64,000 nt of DNA from positions 248,001-312,000 of the forward strand of contig NZ_LMAU01000004.1 of NCBI RefSeq assembly GCF_001441535.1. The letters run 5' to 3'. The notes under the pieces were generated by a model. The model was not told the DNA's origin. It saw only the letters and a list, made by a program, of their open reading frames with translations, and searched no databases. Positions within the stretch are counted from its first letter, which is position 1. Every line of letters starts with the position of its first letter. Made by a program: the position numbers and the translations under genes. The stretch comes from Tsuneonella troitsensis. GTDB lineage: Bacteria > Pseudomonadota > Alphaproteobacteria > Sphingomonadales > Sphingomonadaceae. Of this stretch, positions 56,383-64,000 are shown piece after piece.

Positions 56383-56997
56383 ATGAATCCGGCTGCCCTT
56401 CCCCCCGTTCTCGACCTTGCCGGAACGGCGGTCTTCGCGCTGACTGGCGCCCTGCTCGCCGCTCGGCTTCACCAGACGTTCGTGACGATGGCATTCTTCG
56501 CGCTGGTGACCGGGGTCGGTGGCGGATCGCTGCGCGACATGCTGCTCGGCGCGCCAGCGTTCTGGCTGCACGACCCGTGGGTCGCGCCGGTGATATTTGG
56601 CACGGCGCTGGTCGCCTGGTTCACGCCGCGACGCTGGTGGGAGAACGAACTGCTGGAATGGGCCGACGCCGCCGGCCTTGCGGCATTCGCGGTGCTGGGT
56701 ACGGCCAAGGCGCTCGCCTATGGCGTGGCTCCGGTGCCCGCGGCCGTGCTGGGCGTGGTGACCGGCTGCGCGGGCGGCGTGGCGCGCGACGTGATCGCGG
56801 GCGTTCCGTCCATCATCATGCGGCCGGAGATTTACGTCACCGCAGCCGCGCTCGCTGCGGTGGTCACGGTTGCAGGTTCGCTAGCGGAGCTGCCCTCGGC
56901 AATCACATGGACGCTGGCGTGGGCCGCCGGGTTCGGCACCCGCGGCGCGGCGATCCGCTGGAAGCTCGCGCTGCCCTCGTACCGCGAGGGACGCTAG
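56383..56997 (+). CDS. TRIC-type trimeric cation channel protein
   Basis: This 204-residue protein of the UPF0126/YicG family has seven hydrophobic segments in two repeats. Each repeat carries a glycine-rich motif: TGVGGGSLRDMLLG in the first and TGCAGGVARDVIAG in the second. Bacterial TRIC homologues are potassium or small-cation channels. The ATG at 56383 is used; an in-frame ATG at 56356 inside the previous gene is possible. The stop is three bases from the convergent gene's stop. Confidence 0.88.
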   Translation: MNPAALPPVLDLAGTAVFALTGALLAARLHQTFVTMAFFALVTGVGGGSLRDMLLGAPAFWLHDPWVAPVIFGTALVAWFTPRRWWENELLEWADAAGLAAFAVLGTAKALAYGVAPVPAAVLGVVTGCAGGVARDVIAGVPSIIMRPEIYVTAAALAAVVTVAGSLAELPSAITWTLAWAAGFGTRGAAIRWKLALPSYREGR

Positions 56998-57000
56998 CTC

Positions 57001-57741
57001 TCAGCCCGGAAAGTCGGGCGCCTCTGCGGTCTGGTAACGGCCGTCGTCGCCATCGTCATTCGAAGGCACTGGTTCGTCGCCAGGCAGCGGACCGCCCGGA
57101 TAGGCTGGAGTGCCCGTCCCATCTTGGGCAGCACGCGCTGCGGCGTATCGATCGTCGTCCCACTGGCGATCTTCGACCTGCGCCCCGCGAGCGCCGAAAT
57201 CGACACCCTCGATCCGTCCATCGGGACCGATCGAGCAGGTGAACGGTGCCCCGGTGAGAAGCTGGCCGGTGACGGCCCAGCCCTGTCCGGTGCGGCTCAC
57301 GCTATCGACCGTCTCGACCTGCGCATTGCGCTCAACTTCGCGCGCGCACATGTCAACTGCGCGGTCGATCCCGCGGCTGTCGTCCATGCGCGAATTGTAG
57401 GGGCGGCTGCGGTAATCGCGCTGATAGTCGTAGTCGCGATTGGGATAGGGATAACCGCGCGTGCGATAGGCGCGATCGCGGCTGGCCTTGCTTGCCGCGC
57501 TTGCGACCGCGGCGATCGTGCCGAGCACCAGGATGCCGCCGATCACGTCTCCCGCGTCGACCCGGTCGCGGCGATGCCAGCGGCGATAACCGTCGGCATT
57601 GACCGCATCGGCGTCGAAAACGCCCGGCGCCTCGACCGCGCGATGTCCGGCAAGCTGCGGCAACTCTGCCGCTGACAGTGGCGTCGCGGCCATCGACAGA
57701 CTGGCGGCCAATGCGGCGGCGGAAGCGAAGCGGAAGAGCAT
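57001..57741 (-). CDS. Secreted hypothetical protein with membrane segment
   Basis: The 246-residue product has a signal peptide (ending PLSAAEL), a hydrophobic segment (VIGGILVLGTIAAVASAASKASRDR, in part GGILVLGTIAAVASA), a Tyr/Arg/Asp-rich repeat-like part and a Cys pair (DMCAREVE and FTCSIGPDG). The same plan, hydrophobic segment then basic Tyr-rich stretch then C-A pair, appears in the next gene at 57864. The function is unknown. Confidence 0.7.
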   Translation of the reverse strand: MLFRFASAAALAASLSMAATPLSAAELPQLAGHRAVEAPGVFDADAVNADGYRRWHRRDRVDAGDVIGGILVLGTIAAVASAASKASRDRAYRTRGYPYPNRDYDYQRDYRSRPYNSRMDDSRGIDRAVDMCAREVERNAQVETVDSVSRTGQGWAVTGQLLTGAPFTCSIGPDGRIEGVDFGARGAQVEDRQWDDDRYAAARAAQDGTGTPAYPGGPLPGDEPVPSNDDGDDGRYQTAEAPDFPG

Positions 57742-57802
57742 GACCTGTGTTCCCTCAAGACAGATCGTGCGGCGAAAATGCCGCATCGTGCATATGCGAC
57801 TA

Positions 57803-57834
57803 GGCGGCCCAGGCTTGCAACAGCCTGAACCGCC
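57803..57834. other. Strong hairpin between two minus-strand genes
   Basis: GGCGG pairs with CCGCC and AGGCT with AGCCT around TGCAAC. A short T-run (CTTTG) follows only on the plus strand, where no gene precedes it. It could stabilise the 3' end of the minus-strand transcript from 57864. Confidence 0.45.
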
Positions 57835-57863
57835 CTTTGCCTATTGTCTACGCAGACCCGCGC

Positions 57864-58412
57864 TTAGCGGTAACCACGCAGGCCGCTGTAATCGAGGCCG
57901 ACGACCCGGTTACCCTGCACGTCGCAGGTGAAACGACCCTGGTCGTAGTTCCGGCCGCTGTAGCGGTAGTTGTAGTCCCGGCCCCAGCCGCCGCCACGCT
58001 CGTTCACGACAACCGTACCCTTGACGCGGTAGCCGTAGTTCTTGCGATCGACGTCGCGGATGTCGGTCACGCGGGCGCCGTAGGCACCGCGCTGGGCGGC
58101 ACGGACGCACTGCTCGACCGCCTGACGCGGGTTGCCATAGTTGTTGTAACCATAGCGGCTGTTGTAGTTGCCGTTGTAATACGGCTCGCCGTAGGTGCCG
58201 CGATAGTTGCGGTCCTTGCCGATCGAACTCGCCACGGCGGCGATGCCGCCAATCACGAGCGCGCCGGCGATGATTTCGCCCGCACTGATGCCGCCGTCAC
58301 GGTCGCGGTAGCGATCCTGCGCCATGGCGGGGGATGCCGAAGCCAGAGCCATCGCGCCAGCCGCGACGGTGGCAAGAGTGCCTTTGGCGAAGGCGTTGGA
58401 AATGGTCTTCAT
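57864..58412 (-). CDS. Secreted hypothetical protein, paralogue of the 57001 gene
   Basis: The 182-residue product has a signal peptide (ending SPAMAQD), the hydrophobic segment AGALVIGGIAAVASSIGKDR, a Tyr/Asn/Gly-rich linker (NGNYNSRYGYNNYGN), a Cys in VEQCVRAAQ, and FTCDVQGNRVVGLDY at the end. The last part matches FTCSIGPDGRIEGVDF of the neighbour, so the two are probably paralogues. It is probably an envelope protein. The function is unknown. Confidence 0.75.
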   Translation of the reverse strand: MKTISNAFAKGTLATVAAGAMALASASPAMAQDRYRDRDGGISAGEIIAGALVIGGIAAVASSIGKDRNYRGTYGEPYYNGNYNSRYGYNNYGNPRQAVEQCVRAAQRGAYGARVTDIRDVDRKNYGYRVKGTVVVNERGGGWGRDYNYRYSGRNYDQGRFTCDVQGNRVVGLDYSGLRGYR

Positions 58413-58559
58413 GGCTCACCTCAATTCAGTCTAAGGGAAGCGTTTTCCCTGCTTCGTGGCACCCTTCTGGCCGATTCGGCTTGAGAGAAGGCTGAATTGG
58501 CACGTTAGCTGGCGTTCAGGAAAAGTGCCGTTCCGCTGAATGATCGCCACTCAGTGCAA

Positions 58560-58590
58560 ACGAAAAGAGCCGGAAGTCTCCCCCCGGCCC
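58560..58590 (-). terminator. Terminator of the rpsM-rplQ operon
   Basis: On the minus strand GGCCGG pairs with CCGGC(T) across a short loop, followed by TCTTTTCGTTT. It lies about 30 bases after the rplQ stop. Confidence 0.8.
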
Positions 58591-58618
58591 TTCGCTTGTC
58601 TGGTATTGTAAGGCGCTA

Positions 58619-59044
58619 TCAGGCGTCTTCGAACTCGTCCTCGTCCTGGTTCATCACCGGACCCGAATCCTGGCCCTTGGCCGAAACGTCGCGGTCGACC
58701 AGTTCGATGATCGCGATCGGAGCAGCATCGCTCTCGCGGAAGCCCGCCTTGACGATGCGGGTGTAGCCGCCATCGCGTCCAGCGTAACGCTCGGCCAGGA
58801 CGTCGAACAGCTTCTTGAGCTGGGTGTCGTCGCCGAGGCGGCTCATCGCCAGGCGGCGATTGCTGAGCCCGCCGCGCTTGGCGAGGGTGATCAGCTTCTC
58901 GACGTAGGGACGCAGCTCCTTCGCCTTGGGCGTGGTGGTGAGGATCTGCTCGTGTTTGATGAGCGCGGCGGCGAGGTTGCGCAGCAGCGCGGCGCGGTGG
59001 CCGCTCTTGCGCTGCAGCTTGCGGCCCTTGATTCCGTGACGCAT
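58619..59044 (-). CDS. rplQ: 50S ribosomal protein L17
   Basis: L17 lies near the polypeptide exit tunnel of the large subunit. The 141-residue protein begins [17 protein letters not shown] and has [17 protein letters not shown] and GGYTRIVK. It has an extra acidic C-terminal tail (DEDEFEDA), common in alphaproteobacteria. Last gene of the operon; a terminator follows. Confidence 0.98.
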   Translation of the reverse strand: MRHGIKGRKLQRKSGHRAALLRNLAAALIKHEQILTTTPKAKELRPYVEKLITLAKRGGLSNRRLAMSRLGDDTQLKKLFDVLAERYAGRDGGYTRIVKAGFRESDAAPIAIIELVDRDVSAKGQDSGPVMNQDEDEFEDA

Positions 59045-59124
59045 TTCTCAGTTCCTTCGTTCGTAGGGGGCCCGTGTCAGGTAGCCCGATGCAGGCGGCG
59101 TTAGCGGGCGCCGCCCAATCCCGT

Positions 59125-60177
59125 TCAGCCCAGAAGCTCTTGTTCGAGCTTCTTCGCCATTTCCTCGATGTTCTCCGGCGGCCAGCCGGGGATATCCATG
59201 CCGAGGCGCAGACCCATCGAGCTCAGGACTTCCTTGATCTCGTTGAGCGACTTGCGGCCGAAGTTCGGCGTGCGGAGCATCTCGGCCTCGGTCTTCTGGA
59301 CCAGGTCACCGATGTAAATGATGTTGTCGTTCTTGAGGCAGTTGGCCGAACGCACCGACAGTTCGAGCTCGTCGACCTTCTTGAGAAGGTAGCGGTTGAG
59401 CTGGTTGGCGTCGCTTTCCTCGGTCGGGGCAGCCATGCCGATCATCGGGCTCGAAGAAACCGGCACACCGTCCTCGAAGTGGACAAACAGCGCGAGCTGG
59501 TCCTGCAGGATGCGCGCGGCATAGGCCACGGCATCTTCGGGGGTCACGGTGCCGTCGGTCTCGACCGTAAGGCTCAGCTTGTCGAAATCGAGTTCCTGCC
59601 CGACGCGGGCGTTTTCGACCTTGTAGCTGACCTGGCGGACCGGCGAGTAGAGCGAGTCGACCGGGACCAGGCCGATCGGTGCATCCACCGGGCGGTTGCC
59701 GACGGCCGGGACATAGCCCTTGCCGGTGTCGGCGGTCAGTTCCATGTTGAGGTTCGCACCTTCGTCGAGGTGGCAGATCACGAGATCCTTGTTCATCACC
59801 TCGATGTCGCCCGACACGGCGATATCACCGGCGGTAACCTTGCCCGGTCCGGTGGCCGCAAGCTGAAGGCGCTTGGGCCCTTCGCCTTCCATCTTGAGAG
59901 CGATCTGCTTGACGTTGAGCACGATGTCCGTGACGTCTTCGCGCACGCCGGCGAGCGAAGAGAATTCGTGCAGCACGTTCTCGATCTTGATCGAGGTGAT
60001 CGCAGCGCCCTGAAGGCTGGACAGAAGGACCCGGCGCAATGCGTTGCCGAGGGTCAGGCCATATCCGCGCTCGAGCGGCTCGGCAACGAAAGTCGCCTTG
60101 CGGCCCTTCGCTGCGTCCTTGACCTCGAGGGTGTTGGGCTTCTTGAGTTCCTGCCAGTTCTTGGTGTTGACGGCCAT
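59125..60177 (-). CDS. rpoA: RNA polymerase alpha subunit
   Basis: RpoA dimerises to start core RNA polymerase assembly, and its C-terminal domain contacts UP elements and activators. The 350-residue protein has the N-terminal assembly domain ([21 protein letters not shown], in part [12 protein letters not shown]) and the C-terminal domain with [15 protein letters not shown] and [17 protein letters not shown] (in part). Length is normal for alphaproteobacteria. Confidence 0.98.
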   Translation of the reverse strand: MAVNTKNWQELKKPNTLEVKDAAKGRKATFVAEPLERGYGLTLGNALRRVLLSSLQGAAITSIKIENVLHEFSSLAGVREDVTDIVLNVKQIALKMEGEGPKRLQLAATGPGKVTAGDIAVSGDIEVMNKDLVICHLDEGANLNMELTADTGKGYVPAVGNRPVDAPIGLVPVDSLYSPVRQVSYKVENARVGQELDFDKLSLTVETDGTVTPEDAVAYAARILQDQLALFVHFEDGVPVSSSPMIGMAAPTEESDANQLNRYLLKKVDELELSVRSANCLKNDNIIYIGDLVQKTEAEMLRTPNFGRKSLNEIKEVLSSMGLRLGMDIPGWPPENIEEMAKKLEQELLG

Positions 60178-60278
60178 GGATATCCCCTGGGGTTCAAATG
60201 GTCACGGGACCGGCGCCTGGTGGCGTCCGATCCTGCGGAAAAACGGCGGCGGGGAGCGACCCTGCCGCCGGGCAGGTG

Positions 60279-60668
60279 TCAGACGCGGCGGCGCTTGGAG
60301 GGCCGCACGCCATTGTGCGGGATCGGCGTCACGTCGCGGATCGAGGTGATCGTGAAGCCGACCGCCTGCAGTGCCCGCAGCGCGCTTTCGCGGCCGGAGC
60401 CGGGGCCCTTGACCTCGACTTCGAGCGTGCGGACGCCGTGTTCGGCGGCCTTCTTGCCGGCATCGTCGGCGGCGACCTGGGCGGCATAGGGAGTCGACTT
60501 GCGGCTGCCCTTGAAGCCCATCATGCCGGCCGACGACCACGAAATGGCGTTGCCTTGTGCGTCGGTGATGGTGATCATGGTGTTGTTGAAGCTGGCGTTC
60601 ACGTGCGCGACGCCGCTCGAGATATTCTTGCGTTCGCGGCGCTTAATGCGCTGGGGTTCGCGTGCCAT
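60279..60668 (-). CDS. rpsK: 30S ribosomal protein S11
   Basis: S11 sits in the platform of the small subunit near the E site. The 129-residue protein has [32 protein letters not shown] and the C-terminal [12 protein letters not shown]. Length and sequence are standard. It lies between rpsM and rpoA in the usual order. Confidence 0.98.
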   Translation of the reverse strand: MAREPQRIKRRERKNISSGVAHVNASFNNTMITITDAQGNAISWSSAGMMGFKGSRKSTPYAAQVAADDAGKKAAEHGVRTLEVEVKGPGSGRESALRALQAVGFTITSIRDVTPIPHNGVRPSKRRRV

Positions 60669-60744
60669 GTGGGAATTCCTGTCCTAAATCCAAGAAAGCA
60701 GCTGCTCGATCGGGTCCGCTCGCGGAGAGCTTGCCGAAAGAGGC

Positions 60745-61113
60745 TTACTTCTTCTTGCCGGCGATCGGCTTGGCCTTGCCCTTGCGGGTGCGGGCGTTGG
60801 TGTGGGTGCGCTGGCCGCGGACCGGAAGGCCCTTGCGGTGACGCAGGCCGCGATAGCTGGCGAGGTCCATCAGACGCTTGATGTTCATCGCGGTTTCGCG
60901 GCGAAGGTCGCCCTCGACCTGATGCTCGGCATCGATCGTCTCGCGGATCTGCAGCACTTCGGCGTCGGACAGGTCCTGCACGCGGCGGCTGTGATCGAGG
61001 CCGAGCTTGTCGGCGATCTTCACGGCCGTCGTACGGCCGATCCCGTGGATGTAGGTCAGCGCGATGATAACGCGCTTGTTGGTGGGGAGATTTACCCCGG
61101 CAATACGAGCCAC
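60745..61113 (-). CDS. rpsM: 30S ribosomal protein S13
   Basis: S13 sits in the head of the small subunit and contacts the P-site tRNA. The 122-residue protein begins [14 protein letters not shown] after a GTG start and has [27 protein letters not shown] and the basic tail. The GTG at 61113 is chosen because a GGAG site lies about six bases upstream and the length is then normal; the in-frame extension to 61236 is rejected. Confidence 0.97.
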   Translation of the reverse strand: MARIAGVNLPTNKRVIIALTYIHGIGRTTAVKIADKLGLDHSRRVQDLSDAEVLQIRETIDAEHQVEGDLRRETAMNIKRLMDLASYRGLRHRKGLPVRGQRTHTNARTRKGKAKPIAGKKK

Positions 61114-61418
61114 TTTATTCTCCATGCTCCACAGGGACGAAGGCGCCATCTTCGCGAAGGACGCCGGTCCCCATCTCATCGCTTGCATTCGACGCGGGCG
61201 GGTGCCCTTACGGCAAAAGGCCCGGATGGCGCGCACAATGGCTGTCGCCTGCCGGACCGAACCCGCTCTGTCGAATGTGCGCGCGCTTAAGGCGATTCGG
61301 CTGCGCCGTCAATGCCCGAGCGCGCGAAAACGAGCGCGAGAGCCCCGTAGGCCCCGCTTCCCGATCGATGGACTTGCGTTACACCCGTTTCAGCGCAGCG
61401 TCAAAGCCCGTGGCAACG
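61114..61418 (-). promoter_or_regulatory. Leader and probable promoter region of rpsM-rpsK-rpoA-rplQ
   Basis: This 305-base stretch has no gene. Two weak promoter candidates on the minus strand are TTGACG at 61404-61399 with a -10 near 61381, and TTGACG at 61312-61307 with TAAGCG 17 bases on (61289-61284). Either would leave a long leader of 165-265 bases before rpsM, which could hold autoregulatory structure, but none was identified. Confidence 0.3.
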
Positions 61419-62114
61419 TCAGTCGTCCGGCCTTTCGGTCGGCTTGTCCATCGCGTCGAGTGCGGCTCCGACATCTTCCTCCTTAAGCGGTTCGACCTTT
61501 GCGGGCGCTTTCGCTGCCGGCTTCGGGTCGGCCTTGGATGGAGTTGCGGTGGAAGGCTCCGCGACGCGGCCGAGCTTGTCGGCGAGACGTCCGAGTTGCA
61601 GGCTCATCACGCCGTCAACGGCCTTCGAGATCGTCGGCACTTCGTAGCGCATGTGGCCGCCGACGACGTATTCCATGACGATGCGTGTCCCGCCCGAAGC
61701 CTTGTCTGCCTGCATCGTTATCGTCAGCACGCCGTCCACCGGTTCCGACTGGAGCGGGCCGAGCCCGCCGCGCATCCGCAGCACTTTCATCGGCTCCGCC
61801 ATCACGACCGTCATGTGATGCGCGCTGCCAGCAAGACCGACCTCGCTCGCGCTGTCCTTTTCGGGAATCCGCTCGCAGAAGCAGCCGCCGCCCTGGGGCG
61901 ATAGCATCAGGTTCGCCGCCTTGCCCGACCAGGTGTGATCGTCGGCCCACCAGTCGCCGGGCGTAATGAGGGCGAGCCAGGCGGCCTTTGGTGCCGCTTT
62001 GACCGTAACGCTGTCGCGCGTCACGAAGTGGGTGGCAGAACTCTGCACCACCTCGGCACTAGCCGGTGCCGCAACAGCCAGCAGCGCCATCGCGCCTATT
62101 GCCGATTTCATCAT
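61419..62114 (-). CDS. Secreted SRPBCC-like protein
   Basis: The 231-residue product has a signal peptide (ending APASAE), then a START/SRPBCC-like body: VKAAPKAAWLALITPGDWW, LMLSPQGGGCFCERIP and GTRIVMEYVVGGH. The last 45 residues are Lys/Pro/Ala/Glu-rich and low in complexity. Two adjacent ATGs start it; the one at 62114 is best spaced to GGAGGG. Its place between adk and rpsM, inside the ribosomal block, is unusual. The ligand is not known. Confidence 0.78.
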   Translation of the reverse strand: MMKSAIGAMALLAVAAPASAEVVQSSATHFVTRDSVTVKAAPKAAWLALITPGDWWADDHTWSGKAANLMLSPQGGGCFCERIPEKDSASEVGLAGSAHHMTVVMAEPMKVLRMRGGLGPLQSEPVDGVLTITMQADKASGGTRIVMEYVVGGHMRYEVPTISKAVDGVMSLQLGRLADKLGRVAEPSTATPSKADPKPAAKAPAKVEPLKEEDVGAALDAMDKPTERPDD

Positions 62115-62166
62115 GTCATCCCTCCCCTGCGCCCCCTATTCCACGGCAGCGCAATGGGGAAAAGGG

Positions 62167-62814
62167 CTAAGCGGCGAGGATCGCCTCGATCGCGTCGGTC
62201 ACGGTACCGATGTCGGCCATGCCATCGACCCGGCGAACGATGCCGCGAGCCTCATACACCGGGAGGATCGGCGCGGTCTTGGCGCGGTATTCGCCCATGC
62301 GCGTGCGGACCGTATCTTCGTTGTCGTCGAGCCGGCGCTTGAATTCGCGCGATCCGCACTTGTCGCAGGTCGCTTCGACCGCAGGCTGCTTGAAGACGTC
62401 GTGATAGCCCTCGCCGCAATTGGCGCAGGTGAAGCGGCCCGTGATCCGTTCGACCAGCGCGTCCTCGTTCACCTCGAGTTCGATCACGTAATCGAGACTG
62501 CGGCCGTGCTGGGCGAGTAGCGCGTCGAGCGCGTGCGCCTGCGCTTCGGTGCGGGGATAACCGTCGAAGATCGCGCCGGCGTCTGCACCCATTGCGGTCA
62601 GCTCCGCATCGATCAGCTTGCTGACGATCTCGTCCGAGACGAGTTCGCCGCGCTCCATCACCGCCTTGGCTTCGAGACCCACAGGCGTGCCCGCCTTTAC
62701 TGCGGCGCGCAGCATGTCGCCGGTCGAAAGCTGACGCATGCCGCGATGCTCGACGAGGCGCTGCGCCTGGGTACCCTTGCCCGCCCCCGGCGGACCCAAC
62801 AAAATGATGTTCAC
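62167..62814 (-). CDS. adk: Adenylate kinase
   Basis: Adk interconverts ATP + AMP and 2 ADP. The 215-residue protein has the P-loop GPPGAGKGTQ, QLSTGDMLRAA, and DGYPRTEAQA. The LID domain is the long form with four cysteines (CANCGEG and CDKCGSR), expected to bind zinc. The GTG at 62814 is the start. It lies 28 bases after secY in the usual order. Confidence 0.97.
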   Translation of the reverse strand: MNIILLGPPGAGKGTQAQRLVEHRGMRQLSTGDMLRAAVKAGTPVGLEAKAVMERGELVSDEIVSKLIDAELTAMGADAGAIFDGYPRTEAQAHALDALLAQHGRSLDYVIELEVNEDALVERITGRFTCANCGEGYHDVFKQPAVEATCDKCGSREFKRRLDDNEDTVRTRMGEYRAKTAPILPVYEARGIVRRVDGMADIGTVTDAIEAILAA

Positions 62815-62842
62815 GGCAGAGTCCCCCCGGGGTCTGGTCAGG

Positions 62843-64000
62843 TTAGCGCAGGCGACCCTTGAGCTTCGCCTTCTTGATCAGGTCGCCATACTGGTGAGCC
62901 AGCAAATGCGACTGGATCTGGCTGATCGTGTCCACCGTCACGTTGACGACGATAAGGAGGCTGGTGCCACCCATGACCATCGCGACGCCGGTCTGGCTGA
63001 ACATGTATTCCGGGATCACGCAGACGAGCGTCAGGTAGATCGCGCCGATGACGGTAATGCGGGTCAGCACGTAATCGAGATAGTCCTGCGTCCGCTTGCC
63101 CGGCCGGATGCCGGGAATGAAGCCGCCGTTCTTCTTGAGATTCTCGGCGGTTTCCTCGGGGTTGAAGACGACCGCGGTATAGAAGAAGCAGAAGAAGATG
63201 ATGCCGATGGCGTAAAGCGCCAGGTAGAGCGGCTGCCCGTGCTGCAGGTAGAAGTTCATCGACGTGATGATCCCGCCTGCGGTGCTTTCGGTATCGATCG
63301 ACTGACCGGCGAACTGGCTGATCGTCAGCGGCAGCAGCAGCAGCGAGCTGGCAAAGATCGGCGGGATGACGCCCGCGGTGTTCAGCTTCAGCGGAAGGTG
63401 GCTGCGGTCGGCCTGCATCATGCCCTTCGCGCTCGCACGCTTGGGGTACTGGATCAGCAGGCGGCGCTGCGCGCGCTCCATGAAGCAGATGAACAGGATC
63501 AGGCCGACGATCATCAGGATCAGGCCGACGATCACGAAGCCGCTGATCGATCCCGACCGTGCGCCTTCGAACAGGTTCGCGCCGAAGCTGGGGAACTGGG
63601 CCACGATGCCCGCCATGATGATCAGCGATACACCGTTGCCGATGCCGCGGCTGGTGATCTGCTCACCCAGCCACAGCAGGAACATCGTTCCGCCCACGAG
63701 GCTGATGACGGCGGTAATGCGGAAGGTCAGGCCAGGTATCACCACGGCCTGCAGGCCGCTCGACGCGCCGTAGGCTTCGAGACCCGAAGCCAGGAACCAG
63801 CCCTGGATCGCGCACAGGAACACCGTGCCGTAGCGGGTGTACTGGTTGAGCTTCTGCCGCCCGGTGGCGCCTTCCTTCTTCAGCGCGGCAAGCGCCGGGT
63901 GAAGCGATGCGGCCAACTGGATCACGATCGAAGCTGTGATGTACGGCATGACGCCGAGCGCGATGAGGCTCATGCGTTCGAGGCTGCCGCCCGAAAAGGT
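62843..64000 (-). CDS. secY: Protein translocase subunit SecY (5' end outside the window)
   Basis: SecY is the channel of the Sec translocon in the inner membrane. The visible 385 residues include FSGGSLERMSLIALG (open at the window edge), GVMPYITASIVIQL, SRGIGNGVSLIIMAGI (in part), RPGKRTQDYLDYVLTR and the C-terminal QSHLLAHQYGDLIKKAKLKG (in part). About eight membrane segments are seen; the first two of ten lie beyond the window. The reading frame stays open to the last base. Confidence 0.97.
   Translation of the reverse strand, partial: TFSGGSLERMSLIALGVMPYITASIVIQLAASLHPALAALKKEGATGRQKLNQYTRYGTVFLCAIQGWFLASGLEAYGASSGLQAVVIPGLTFRITAVISLVGGTMFLLWLGEQITSRGIGNGVSLIIMAGIVAQFPSFGANLFEGARSGSISGFVIVGLILMIVGLILFICFMERAQRRLLIQYPKRASAKGMMQADRSHLPLKLNTAGVIPPIFASSLLLLPLTISQFAGQSIDTESTAGGIITSMNFYLQHGQPLYLALYAIGIIFFCFFYTAVVFNPEETAENLKKNGGFIPGIRPGKRTQDYLDYVLTRITVIGAIYLTLVCVIPEYMFSQTGVAMVMGGTSLLIVVNVTVDTISQIQSHLLAHQYGDLIKKAKLKGRLR

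Overview
The window is a high-GC chromosomal segment from an alphaproteobacterium, most likely order Sphingomonadales (Erythrobacteraceae or Sphingomonadaceae). The grounds are: a CckA-type hybrid histidine kinase; LexA boxes of the alphaproteobacterial GAAC-N7-GAAC form in front of recA and uvrA; an mdh-sucD-sucA-odhB-lpd cluster; the secY-adk-rpsM-rpsK-rpoA-rplQ ribosomal block; and many small secreted families typical of sphingomonads. Assignment below order level is inference. No rRNA, tRNA, CRISPR array, integrase or transposase was seen.

Layout. 0-10.2 kb (minus strand): recA with its SOS box, two tandem secreted DUF4139 proteins, cckA, a DUF2062 membrane protein, smpB, a DUF885 lipoprotein and dapA. 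10.3-24 kb (mostly plus): soluble lytic transglycosylase, greB, an outer-membrane beta-barrel protein, rlmN, two glycine-zipper paralogues with terminators, a translationally coupled SDR / cytochrome b / molybdopterin-enzyme / cyclopropane-synthase cluster, a PhyH dioxygenase, a haloalkane dehalogenase and argG. 23.7-24.56 kb is a long intergenic region holding what looks like a structured non-coding RNA with several UUCG-capped hairpins and a strong terminator, followed by rlpA.

25.1-28.5 kb is the accessory part: a small membrane protein, a terminase-small-subunit-like HTH protein carrying an in-frame palindromic repeat, and an AT-richer island with a retron. The retron has a promoter (26562-26590), an msr-msd RNA bounded by a perfect 12-bp a1/a2 inverted repeat (26598-26723), and a reverse transcriptase (26738-28342). 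The transcriptase has the retron NAxxH and YADD motifs and is fused to a C-terminal trypsin-like serine protease with an intact His-Asp-Ser triad. This is the most interesting system in the window and probably acts in anti-phage defence.

28.5-43.8 kb: uvrA with an SOS box, a VIT-family transporter, an M13 metallopeptidase, thpR, a complete vitamin B12 uptake operon (btuB-btuF-btuC-btuD) under a cobalamin riboswitch, a SleB-like cell-wall hydrolase and a GGDEF-EAL protein. 43.9-52.3 kb: the TCA cluster (mdh, an AT-richer orphan gene, sucD, sucA, odhB, a small lipoprotein, lpd). sucC is not in this cluster. 52.4-58.4 kb: a DUF4403 lipoprotein, an amidase, a PepSY protein, a TRIC-type channel and two related secreted proteins. 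58.6-64 kb (minus): rplQ, rpoA, rpsK, rpsM, a secreted SRPBCC-like protein, adk and the 3' part of secY, which runs off the window.
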